DNA of 64,000 bases. It comes from Deferribacterales bacterium Deferri_01 (lineage in GTDB: Bacteria; Chrysiogenota; Deferribacteres; Deferribacterales; Geovibrionaceae). The notes under the pieces are model-generated. The model was given only the letters and a program-made list of their open reading frames with translations, made no database searches and was not told the DNA's origin. A program made the translations under genes and the position numbers. The DNA lies in contig LUZY01000010.1 of NCBI GenBank assembly GCA_001603805.1, forward strand, positions 124,001 through 188,000, given 5' to 3'. Shown in pieces: positions 1-7,795 of this stretch. Position 1 is the first letter of the stretch; each line of letters opens with the position of its first letter.

Positions 1-450
1 AAGAAATATAATAATATTCAGGTTTACCTTGAGCCGGGCGAAGCGGTTGTGCTGAATGCAGGGGTTTTTGTCACTTCCGTGCTGGACACTATCCATAACG
101 GAATGGACATAGCCGTATGTGACTGTTCGGCGGAAACCCATATGCCCGATGTGCTTGCCATGCCGTACAGACCCAAACTCATCGGCGAGCCTGAAACTGG
201 GAAATATACTTACCGCCTCGGCGGAATCTCCTGCCTTTCAGGAGATGTCATAGGCGACTATAAATTCAATGAGCCGCTGAAAAGAGGTGACAGACTTGTT
301 TTCACTGATATGGCTCTGTATTCGTTTGTGAAAAACACAAACTTCAACGGCGTGGAGCTGCCGTCACTCATTACATTCAGTCTGGAAAAAGGCACATTTG
401 AAGTTGTCAGAAAATTTGGCTACGAAGATTATAAAAACAGAATAAGCTGA
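1..450 (+). CDS. nspC: Carboxynorspermidine decarboxylase, C-terminal part (5' end outside window)
   Basis: The reading frame is open from base 1 and ends at 450, so this is the last ~149 residues of a gene that starts upstream. Seen: a YLEPGEAVVLNAG stretch, then CDCSAETHMPDVLAMPYRP and a GDRLVFTDMALYSFVKNT segment near the end. Known: these match the C-terminal half of the alanine-racemase-fold, PLP-dependent decarboxylases. In NspC this half carries the substrate-side cysteine loop (usually SxTCHMPDVLE; here CSAETHMPDVLA). NspC makes norspermidine or spermidine from the carboxy intermediate in the cytoplasm. Inferred: the organism uses the carboxyspermidine polyamine route; the partner dehydrogenase gene probably lies upstream. 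LysA-like or NspC-like paralogues are the only realistic alternatives. Confidence 0.88.
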   Translation, partial: KKYNNIQVYLEPGEAVVLNAGVFVTSVLDTIHNGMDIAVCDCSAETHMPDVLAMPYRPKLIGEPETGKYTYRLGGISCLSGDVIGDYKFNEPLKRGDRLVFTDMALYSFVKNTNFNGVELPSLITFSLEKGTFEVVRKFGYEDYKNRIS

Positions 451-468
451 AAGAAGAAGAAGAAGAAG

Positions 469-731
469 CCCGACAGGACGTACGGGCGTGGAACATTCAA
501 AATAACGTAATCTATACTTATGTTCTCATGGATAGGAACACGCCGTGCGGAGCGAAGACGAACGAAGTTCGACGCGAGCGGTTAGGCAGCCCGACAGGAC
601 GTACGGGCGTGGAATACTCAAAACAACGTAATCTATTCTTATGTTCCCACGGATGGGAACACGCCGTGCGGAGCGAAGGATTGCTCTGCAATCCGCGAGC
701 GGTTAAGGCAGCCCGACAGGACGTACGGGCT
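469..731. repeat. Tandem ~121-bp structured intergenic repeat, 2 full copies plus a partial third
   Basis: Copies start at 469, 590 and 712, each opening with CCCGACAGGACGTACGGGC; full units are 121 and 122 bp and about 85-90% identical by eye. Each unit has nested complementarity. GGCGTG near its start can pair with CACGCC about 55 bp later. An inner GTTC..GAAC hairpin follows, then a GCG-hairpin-CGC near the end whose arm sequence differs between copies but stays complementary (559-571 and 679-693). The partial third copy closes as GCAGCCCG...CGGGCTGC, which could stop transcription from either side. A run of AAG triplets at 451-468 lies between the nspC stop and the first copy. It most resembles a REP/BIME-type repeat. 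Open frames across it are side effects of its GC-rich sequence. Confidence 0.85.
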
Positions 732-741
732 GCCAATATAA

Positions 742-2985
742 TTAGAAATCCATAGTCATAGACAACCAGTAAGATCTTCCCGGTTCATTATAGGTATATG
801 CATTTGCCTTTTCAGCACCGTCTGCGGATGCTGAAGCGGAAGCAGAATTACCTTTACGGTGTATCTGCTTATCAAAAAGGTTGTTTATACCCGCTCTGAA
901 CTTTACATTTTCGATGATCTGATACTGTGCGCTGATTCCCACAAGAGCATAGGGGTCAAGAGTATCCTTCTCAATTTCCCTTTCAGTTCTGATCTCCAGA
1001 GTGGGAGTTTCCTGCTTGCCGTAAAGAGTGGCATTAACACCGAGAGAAAGCTTGTCTGTGGCTCTCCAGTCGATGAAAGTGTTTACAGTATATTCAGGCA
1101 CTATACTGAGAGGCTGACCTGTTCTTTTCAGTTCAGACTCAATCATATATGTTACGTTTGTGTTGAAATCGACATCCTTGCCGAGAGCAACAAACACATT
1201 ACCTTCAACACCTTCAATTACAGCGTCTCCGGCATTTTCCCATTTGTAAACATCTCTGTTGCCGGAAACAGTGGCAACACTTGTTTTGCCTGCGAATACC
1301 TTGTTCTCATAATCGTTATGGAAATAGGTTGCACTTGCCCTGAAACTGTCAGAATCATACGCAAGTCCGATCTCTTTGTTTATGCTTGTTTCGGGGTCAA
1401 GATCATCGTTACCCTGAAGGTAGCACCCGCCGCCCAGTGAGCTTGAACCACCGTAGCATCCTGTTCCCCTGCTGTAAAGCAGGTAGTTGGGGTTGCCTTG
1501 ATAAAGGTTCGGCGCCTTATATGCTTTGGCGATACCGCCTTTTATCGTCCAGTTTTCGTTTATGTCATAGTATGCGTTCAGACTGGGACTTACGTTTGTG
1601 CCGAATTTTTCATGCTCGTCAATGCGGACTCCCGGAGTAACGGTCACGCCGTGTCCGAGGTAGATATTGTCCTCTACATAGAAAGCGTAGCTGTAAACCT
1701 CTTCGTCGGTTTTACCGGGTGTAAAGCCTTCAAGGTCAATATTAAGCCATGTCATCGCAGATGAGTTTCGGAGAGAACCTTTATCGTCAAGCTGCTCGTT
1801 CAGATATTCTGCACCAACGGTAACTGTCTGTGCGAAGCCGAAAATATTAAGAGGAATATCCGCCTGAACAGAAGTGAGGAAGCTGTTAAGCTCTGACTCC
1901 ACCATTCCGGGGTCATAGTTGGGGTTATCTGTAATCTCGCCTTCAAGACCGCCGGCAAGACCTTCATTCATACGGGTATTTGTGGTGCGGTCATAGCTCA
2001 TATCGAAGCGGGAGTGACCCCAGTTCCAATTGCCGAGATGCGTAACGGCAATATTTTTACGGCGTATAACGTTTGTTTCCTCGCCATAAAGAGATTCAGT
2101 AAAGGTGTTGCCGAAGTTCTGCATCGAGTCGCCGGAATAAATATTCCCTTGGCGGCTGTAACCGCCAGTGAGTTCTATAGTCTGCTGTTTATTTACATCC
2201 CATGTAAGAAGAGCGTTAATATCCATATTGCGGTAGCCTTCACGTCCGGCTACATTTTCTGCTCCGCCGTATGCTGCTTCACCTTCGTTTATGCTTTTGG
2301 CGTCAGCGTCTCTGTAGTTCATGCCGCCGTATATGCGAAACGAAACCGCATCATTAACCGGACCGGCAACAGAAAGATTTGTGCGGTATGAATCACCTTC
2401 TGCTGAATCTTCCTGAATATTGCCCATCACAGTCATGGAGCCTGTGAGCTGTTTTTCAGCTTTTTTAGTAATGATGTTAACAACACCGCCCATAGCGCCT
2501 GAACCGTAGCGGGCTGCTGCGGGTCCTCTGAGAACTTCTATGCGCTCAACCATCTCCGCCGGAACCCAGTTTGAGTCTCCTCTGGTGTCTCTCTCCTCTG
2601 TCCAGCCGTAACGCACAGAGTTCCTTGATTTAACCGGGCGTCCGTCAATGAGTATAAGAGTGTTTTCCGGTCCCATGCCTCTGAGGTCTATCTGGCGGTT
2701 GTTGCCTCGGGAGCCTGATGCAGAGTTTCCTGTAAGATTAACGCCGGGCTGGCGGCGGATTATTTCCGAAAGATCATTAACAGGAGGATTTTTTTCTATA
2801 TCCTCCGCTGTTATAATTGAAGAACCAAGCGACTGTTTAACCTGCTCTGCTGCCGTGCCCACGACTTCCACTGTTTCAAGGGTTATTTCCTCATCTGCAG
2901 CCTGTGCGCCTGCTGCCGTCAAAGTAACTGAAAATGCGAGCCCAAGCATAAAGATATGCTTAAGGCTGAAAATACCTTTCCTCAT
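742..2985 (-). CDS. TonB-dependent ferric-siderophore (catecholate/FepA-like) receptor
   Basis: A 747-residue outer-membrane receptor. Seen: a signal peptide ending around AQA-29, a TonB-box-like region (ITLETVEVVG) just after it, a plug domain (about 45-180) with DLSEIIRRQPGVNLTG and RIEVLRGPAAARYGSGAMGG, then a long beta-barrel ending in the expected aromatic residue (MTMDF). The plug segment IDGRPVKSRNSVRYGWTEERDTRGD is very FepA/PfeA-like. A loop near residue 510 has two cysteines (GTGCYGGSS...GGGCYLQ), also typical of enterobactin receptors. Known: such proteins import Fe3+-catecholates using TonB-ExbBD energy. Ligand choice is inferred from similarity only. No periplasmic or ABC partner is adjacent, and no clear Fur box was seen. 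It has its own promoter and a ~130-nt leader. Confidence 0.9.
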   Translation of the reverse strand: MRKGIFSLKHIFMLGLAFSVTLTAAGAQAADEEITLETVEVVGTAAEQVKQSLGSSIITAEDIEKNPPVNDLSEIIRRQPGVNLTGNSASGSRGNNRQIDLRGMGPENTLILIDGRPVKSRNSVRYGWTEERDTRGDSNWVPAEMVERIEVLRGPAAARYGSGAMGGVVNIITKKAEKQLTGSMTVMGNIQEDSAEGDSYRTNLSVAGPVNDAVSFRIYGGMNYRDADAKSINEGEAAYGGAENVAGREGYRNMDINALLTWDVNKQQTIELTGGYSRQGNIYSGDSMQNFGNTFTESLYGEETNVIRRKNIAVTHLGNWNWGHSRFDMSYDRTTNTRMNEGLAGGLEGEITDNPNYDPGMVESELNSFLTSVQADIPLNIFGFAQTVTVGAEYLNEQLDDKGSLRNSSAMTWLNIDLEGFTPGKTDEEVYSYAFYVEDNIYLGHGVTVTPGVRIDEHEKFGTNVSPSLNAYYDINENWTIKGGIAKAYKAPNLYQGNPNYLLYSRGTGCYGGSSSLGGGCYLQGNDDLDPETSINKEIGLAYDSDSFRASATYFHNDYENKVFAGKTSVATVSGNRDVYKWENAGDAVIEGVEGNVFVALGKDVDFNTNVTYMIESELKRTGQPLSIVPEYTVNTFIDWRATDKLSLGVNATLYGKQETPTLEIRTEREIEKDTLDPYALVGISAQYQIIENVKFRAGINNLFDKQIHRKGNSASASASADGAEKANAYTYNEPGRSYWLSMTMDF

Positions 2986-3122
2986 GTTCTCCCCGTTTTA
3001 ATTTTTTTGGAATTCTAAGATTCTCAGGCAAATATTATGGAATGTGTTCTGCGCATATAAACCTCCCACCGGTAAGGAGCTTTCAATGCAATACCGCCCT
3101 GCTTAAGGGCTGATGACACCGG
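2986..3122 (-). other. 5' leader of the TonB receptor with a small hairpin
   Basis: This is the presumed untranslated leader between the promoter at 3123-3151 and the receptor ATG. It holds a GCCCT/AGGGC hairpin at 3096-3110 and a purine-rich GGGAGG at about 3062-3067. The CGGGGAG just before the start codon is the likely ribosome binding site. I compared it by eye with cobalamin (no GCCACTG box), FMN, TPP and fluoride riboswitch cores and it matched none. Its function, if any, is unknown. Confidence 0.4.
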
Positions 3123-3151
3123 ATAGTAGACTAGCGGACTTTGGCTGTCAA
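3123..3151 (-). promoter_or_regulatory. Sigma-70 promoter of the TonB receptor
   Basis: Read on the minus strand: TTGACA (3151-3146), 17-bp spacer, TACTAT (3128-3123). This is a near-consensus housekeeping promoter placing the transcript start at about 3114-3117. The region beyond it, up to 3254, shows no further recognisable site. Confidence 0.75.
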
Positions 3152-3254
3152 TAATTTTTATTCAAGGCATGAAACTTTATTAGATCTTAAGAATTAAATA
3201 ACACACAAGAAACAACTCTATACATTTTTTAACATCTCTTAGCCTCCTCATGTG

Positions 3255-3283
3255 TTGCAACTGCCTTTCCCAAGCCGTATAAT
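3255..3283 (+). promoter_or_regulatory. Sigma-70 promoter driving the LetA/LetB operon, abutting the start codon
   Basis: TTGCAA (3255-3260), 17-bp spacer, TATAAT (3278-3283). The -10 ends one base before an ATG at 3284, and the expected transcript start at about 3290 is the A of a second in-frame ATG. No Shine-Dalgarno sequence is present upstream of either ATG, so the message is probably leaderless. Confidence 0.75.
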
Positions 3284-3289
3284 ATGTTT

Positions 3290-3910
3290 ATGGAAAATTT
3301 AACAGTAACGGCTAAGGTATTCACTGCATGTGCCGCATGCGGTGAAGCTGTTGTCTTTGAAAGCAATTCGGAAGAAAAAATCATATGTACCCGTTGCGGA
3401 AGTACAGTAAAAAAGCACGGCAGAAATTCAGCACTCTTTGTGACGGCTTTCAGTATCTCTGCTTTTATGCTTTTTGTTCCTGCGCTTCTTTATCCCGTTC
3501 TTGATATTTCCGTCAGCAGCCTGAGCAGCTCCGCAACGGTTTTGGGGAGTATAAAGGCTTTATACGAAGAGGGGCTGGGTGCTGTTGGTCTTCTTGTTCT
3601 GCTTACTTCGGTCATTGTTCCTATGGGTTTTCTGCTCACTTGTTTTTATGTGGCAGTATCAGCACTTCTGAGGCGCAGGCTGCCCATGTTCATTCCTGCA
3701 ATGCGGCTTGCAAATTTTTTTCAGGAATGGCACATGGCAGATGTCTTCCTTGTGGGCATACTTGTTTCCATAGTCAAACTCATTGATATGTCTGAACTTA
3801 CTTTTGACTACGGCATATATCTTCTTATGCTTGTATGCACCTTTACAGCAATTACCGAAGTATATTACGACACTCTTTTATTCCGGATAAAAGCAGGAAA
3901 TTATGACTGA
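3290..3910 (+). CDS. PqiA/LetA-family membrane protein, first half
   Basis: About 206 residues. Seen: an N-terminal zinc ribbon (CAACGE ... CTRCGS), then about four membrane helices, including FMLFVPALLYPVLDIS, a typical PqiA-domain segment. Known: LetA/PqiA/YebS proteins usually carry two such modules in one chain of ~420 residues and partner MCE proteins in moving lipids across the periplasm. Here the modules are two separate genes overlapping by 8 bp, so this is the N-terminal half. I chose ATG 3290 rather than 3284: the -10 box ends at 3283 and transcription should begin at about 3290. The tight coupling with the next two genes supports one complex. Confidence 0.85.
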   Translation: MENLTVTAKVFTACAACGEAVVFESNSEEKIICTRCGSTVKKHGRNSALFVTAFSISAFMLFVPALLYPVLDISVSSLSSSATVLGSIKALYEEGLGAVGLLVLLTSVIVPMGFLLTCFYVAVSALLRRRLPMFIPAMRLANFFQEWHMADVFLVGILVSIVKLIDMSELTFDYGIYLLMLVCTFTAITEVYYDTLLFRIKAGNYD

Positions 3911-4517
3911 TATCGAAATGAATGCAGCACTTTGCCTTTCATGCAGGCAGCTTATAGATATGCCAGACACGGACGGCGGGGAAATTATCTGTCCGGTATG
4001 CGGCAGTCCCGTGCATCAAAGGCGCAAAAACAGCCTGCAGAAAACACTGGCACTCACCCTGACTGCACTTCTTTTATATATCCCCGCCAATGTGCTTCCA
4101 GTTATGACAATAGAAACATTTGCCGATACATCCGCCAATACTATTCTTGGCGGAGTTGGTGAACTTTTTAATAACAAAATGTACTTCATAGCGGCAGTGG
4201 TATTTGTGGCAAGCTTTGTAGTGCCGCTTTTCAAAATAGGCAGCATTCTTTACCTGCTCACTGCACTGAGAGTAAGAGACAAACTCCCGAATGCTGCGAA
4301 GACCCGTCTTTTTCATCTTATTGAGCTGATAGGGAAATGGTCTATGCTTGATATATATGTGATAACAATAATGGCAGGGCTGGTTAATATGGGCTTTCTG
4401 ATACAAATTAAAGGCGGAGCGGGTGCAACTTTCTTTGCCGCCACTGTTATAGCGACCATGCTTGCGTCCAAATCTTTTGATACCCGTCTCATATGGGACA
4501 AAAAGGGGGAAAAATGA
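3903..4517 (+). CDS. PqiA/LetA-family membrane protein, second half
   Basis: 204 residues. Seen: a second zinc ribbon (CLSCRQL ... CPVCGSPV), the PqiA-style LYIPANVLPVMTIETF helix, and three more membrane segments including LIELIGKWSMLDIYVITIMAGLV. Known: this is the usual C-terminal module of LetA, thought to feed lipid into the MCE tunnel at the inner membrane. It overlaps the preceding gene by 8 bp and ends in an ATGA overlap with the MCE gene (4514-4517), so the three are translationally coupled. Splitting of LetA into two chains is unusual but leaves both modules intact. Confidence 0.87.
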   Translation: MTDIEMNAALCLSCRQLIDMPDTDGGEIICPVCGSPVHQRRKNSLQKTLALTLTALLLYIPANVLPVMTIETFADTSANTILGGVGELFNNKMYFIAAVVFVASFVVPLFKIGSILYLLTALRVRDKLPNAAKTRLFHLIELIGKWSMLDIYVITIMAGLVNMGFLIQIKGGAGATFFAATVIATMLASKSFDTRLIWDKKGEK

Positions 4518-7500
4518 ACGGAGACCTTCCTAAGGGACTCAAAACAAAGCGGGGGCTGTTCTCTCCCATCTGGCTGACACCGCTGCTGGCTTTGTTCATA
4601 ACCATTTGGCTTTTGTATAACGGCTATGTAAACATCGGCACGGAGATAATAATACAGTTTGATTCAGGTTCGGAGCTTGTGCCGGAGAAAACACCCGTTA
4701 AATATAGAGGAATAACCGTAGGTAAGGTAAAAGACGTACGCATAGCAGAAAGCCCCGACAAGGTTGAGGCGGTTGTGATGCTGTCTAAAGAGGCGGGAAT
4801 ACTGGCAAAAGAAGGAATGATGTTCTGGATAGTGAAACCTCGCCTCGGATTCAATAAAATTACAGGGCTGGAGACCCTTATCTCAGGTTCATACATAGAG
4901 GTTCAGCCACCTACGTTTAATGAGAATAAGCTTGATGAGCTGGCAGAGAAAAACTATTTCATAGGTTTAAGCGAACCGCCGGATACTGAAATAAGCGAGG
5001 ATGCCCTCACCCTTCGCCTTCAGACAGACAGCAACCAGTATCTCATAAAAGGCGTTCCTGTATTTTATAAAGGGATGAATGCGGGACAGGTCACTGCTGT
5101 TAAGTTTGATCCCCAAAGCGGTATATATGATATAGGCGTATCAATAAATAAAGACTACAAGCAGTATGTCACAGACGCAACGGCCTTCTGGGATGTGGGC
5201 GGAATTGACATCAGGTTCGATTCCGCAGGTTTCAGCATGGAGTCAGTACCGTTGGGCAGCCTTATCAGCGGCGGCATATCCTTCGACAACCCCAAAGATG
5301 TTCAGGGAGCGCCGGTTGAAAGCGGGCACCTGTTCAGGCTTTACGGCTCTGAAAGCCGAAGCAGACTGTCGGAAAACATAATCACCGTCCGTATGGAAAA
5401 CTCCGGCGGAATAAAGGCTTGGCGAACGCCCGTAATGTACATGGGGATTCCTGCAGGGCTGGTCACAGACGTAAAGCCGTCCGGTGAGCATAATGAAGTC
5501 ATAGCACAGCTTCAGCTTAATAAGGAGTTCGCCGATCTGGCTAAAAACCGCACAAAGTTTGTACTTATTCAGCCCTCTTTTTCCATAAAAGGAGTTGAAG
5601 GGCTTTCAACTATATTAACCGGAGTTTATCTTGAGATATATCCTGACGGAGACACTCCCGCTTCTGAATTTGCCTTGTCTTCCAATCCTCCGGTTAAAGG
5701 AGAAAAAGGCGGACGTTTAATAACGCTCACCGCTCCTGCCAAGGGCTCTCTGGATTCAATGAGCGGCATATTCTTCAGAAATATTCAGATAGGGCATCTC
5801 ACTGATGTGCGGCTTACAGGCGGCAGCCGTGTGGAGATGGATGCTGTAATATATGCGGACTATAAATCTTTGCTGGACAAAGGACTTTATTTCAGCAGAG
5901 ACGAAGGGCTTGATCTGCGTCTCAACGCCGAGGGGCTCACCATAGACACACAGTCGCTGACAGCACTGATAAAAGGCGGAATAAATGCAGAACATTTCGG
6001 AGCCTCAGCAACTTCCCTCACCTTGTATGACAATTCAGCGGATGCACAAAAAGCCTATTATAAAAATACAGGAATGAAAACCGTCACACTGGCGGCAGAA
6101 ACGGCCGAAGAGCTGACCAAAGGAGATCCACTTTATTTCAGAGGCATAAAAGCAGGCGAAATAGAAGATTTTACTCTGAACGACACAGGCAGCGGGATTC
6201 TGGCTAAAGTTCTTGTTTACCCCCGGTACGCAAAACTGATAACTCCTTTTTCAGTTTTTCATAAATCCGGAGGCATAAATTTTGAGGCAGATGCAGCCGG
6301 ACTCCGGATCCAGACCCCTGCACTTAAAACAGCAATCGGCGGCGGTATCGCTTTTTTCAACCCTGAAGAACAAGGCATAAGCTGTGACAACGGAACATAC
6401 ACCTTGTTTGAAAGCAGAAACGATGCTGAAAAATCCCTGCTCCTTGCTAAAAAAGGAATGGTTTTAACCCTAATTGCCGAAGGCTCTGTGCCGCCGGATG
6501 AAAATTCTGATATTTACTACAAAAATATGAATGCAGGTATGGTAACAAAGGTTAAGCTGAATAAGGACGGAAAACCTGAACTCACTCTGCTCATAAAACC
6601 GGAATTCACAGGTTTTGTGGGAGAAAAAACCCGTTTCTGGCTTGAAGGGGGCATGGAATTCCGTGCAGATGTTTCCGGCGTTACCGTAAAATCAAAACCG
6701 GTTAAAACTTATATCGAAGATGCCATTTATTTTGACAATTTCAAAAAAGCCGCAGGAACAGGAATACTGTACCCCGACCCGGACTCAGCAAAGGAAGCGG
6801 ATATGACAAAAATTCGTATCACTTTCCCCTACCCTGTGGAAATAAGAAACGGCGCACCGCTTACAAACGGCACGGCAAAAGCAGGCTATGCGGTCAACTC
6901 CGTTGTTAAAGACGGCAAAACCATTGTTGAGGCACTTGTTTTTGACCAATTTGAATCAGAACTCACTGAAAATTCAATATTCTGGGCTGAAAACCTTAAA
7001 ATATCAGCAAACGGAATAGAGAACATAGATTCAGTAATTTTCGGCACTATAATAGCTATGAAAAGCGGAAATGGCAGACCGGAAACACATTTCACTGCAC
7101 TGGCGGAAGAACCCTCGCCTTATGAAGGCAGAAAAGGACTGCGGATAACTCTGCTTTCTTCCGCACGTCATTCACTGGAAGCGGGGTCTCCTGTTTACTA
7201 CAGGCAGATTGAAGCAGGAGGAGTGGAGAAAGTTAAGCTCTCAGAAGACGGACGAAACGTGGAAATATCTGTTTTCGTTGATGAAAAATACAGGAAACTG
7301 GTGAGGGGCAATTCTGTTTTCTGGAATTCCGGCGGTATCGGAACAAAAATAAATCTTTTCGGAGTTAAAGTTAAAACAGAATCAATGAAAACTCTCATAA
7401 CCGGAGGAATATCCTTCGCCACGCCGGATGATGCAGGGACACAGGCAAGAGATAAGGAAACATATGTTCTGTACGCTGATCCGAAATCATCATGGCTGAA

Positions 7501-7531
7501 ATGGTCGCCGGATTTAAGCGGAGAACCTTAA
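4514..7531 (+). CDS. LetB/PqiB-like periplasmic MCE protein with eight MCE modules
   Basis: 1005 residues from ATG 4514, which has GGGGG five bases upstream and overlaps the previous stop as ATGA; an upstream in-frame ATG (4493) lacks a ribosome site. Seen: one N-terminal membrane helix (about 15-38: LFSPIWLTPLLALFITIWLLY), then a repeated unit beginning at about residues 39, 159, 287, 399, 520, 647, 764 and 873. Each unit has the MCE signature of a beta strand followed by a (V/L)xYxGIxxGxVxxV-like strand. That makes eight modules; the seventh is the most divergent (NGAPLTNGTAKAGYAV). Known: E. coli PqiB has three and LetB seven, the latter stacking as hexameric rings to make a tunnel between membranes. 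Inferred: an eight-ring lipid tunnel. No PqiC lipoprotein is present. Confidence 0.9.
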   Translation: MNGDLPKGLKTKRGLFSPIWLTPLLALFITIWLLYNGYVNIGTEIIIQFDSGSELVPEKTPVKYRGITVGKVKDVRIAESPDKVEAVVMLSKEAGILAKEGMMFWIVKPRLGFNKITGLETLISGSYIEVQPPTFNENKLDELAEKNYFIGLSEPPDTEISEDALTLRLQTDSNQYLIKGVPVFYKGMNAGQVTAVKFDPQSGIYDIGVSINKDYKQYVTDATAFWDVGGIDIRFDSAGFSMESVPLGSLISGGISFDNPKDVQGAPVESGHLFRLYGSESRSRLSENIITVRMENSGGIKAWRTPVMYMGIPAGLVTDVKPSGEHNEVIAQLQLNKEFADLAKNRTKFVLIQPSFSIKGVEGLSTILTGVYLEIYPDGDTPASEFALSSNPPVKGEKGGRLITLTAPAKGSLDSMSGIFFRNIQIGHLTDVRLTGGSRVEMDAVIYADYKSLLDKGLYFSRDEGLDLRLNAEGLTIDTQSLTALIKGGINAEHFGASATSLTLYDNSADAQKAYYKNTGMKTVTLAAETAEELTKGDPLYFRGIKAGEIEDFTLNDTGSGILAKVLVYPRYAKLITPFSVFHKSGGINFEADAAGLRIQTPALKTAIGGGIAFFNPEEQGISCDNGTYTLFESRNDAEKSLLLAKKGMVLTLIAEGSVPPDENSDIYYKNMNAGMVTKVKLNKDGKPELTLLIKPEFTGFVGEKTRFWLEGGMEFRADVSGVTVKSKPVKTYIEDAIYFDNFKKAAGTGILYPDPDSAKEADMTKIRITFPYPVEIRNGAPLTNGTAKAGYAVNSVVKDGKTIVEALVFDQFESELTENSIFWAENLKISANGIENIDSVIFGTIIAMKSGNGRPETHFTALAEEPSPYEGRKGLRITLLSSARHSLEAGSPVYYRQIEAGGVEKVKLSEDGRNVEISVFVDEKYRKLVRGNSVFWNSGGIGTKINLFGVKVKTESMKTLITGGISFATPDDAGTQARDKETYVLYADPKSSWLKWSPDLSGEP

Positions 7532-7557
7532 GCCCAACAAGTTAACCGGATATCAAC

Positions 7558-7587
7558 AAAGCCCCACCAACACGGGGCTTTGGTTTA
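7558..7587 (+). terminator. Rho-independent terminator after the MCE operon
   Basis: Hairpin AAAGCCCC-accaacac-GGGGCTTT (7558-7581) followed by a T-rich tail (GGTTT). It sits 26 bp after the MCE gene stop and separates that operon from the chemoreceptor gene. Confidence 0.85.
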
Positions 7588-7795
7588 AATACCTATTATG
7601 TCTGATTATTTTTTTTCTTATTTTTAAATAAAAACGTTGACTTGTCACATTTGACGCACATTTTATAGCCTTATACACACTATATAAAAAGGTTATTAAT
7701 AGGATACCTACACAAGATTGTATCCGACTGTTTTTCCCCTTTATTTGTTCTGGGCTACGATAGCTTTTTTATAATTTTTCTGTTTCGGTGATAAA

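Noticed and set aside
518-755. Open frames of 72-75 codons on both strands in the 0.5-0.75 kb region
   Set aside because: They lie wholly in the GC-rich tandem repeat, have no ribosome site and reflect its structure.
2986-3122. Riboswitch in the TonB receptor leader
   Set aside because: No cobalamin, FMN, TPP, fluoride, Mn or c-di-GMP core could be matched by eye; only a small hairpin is supported.
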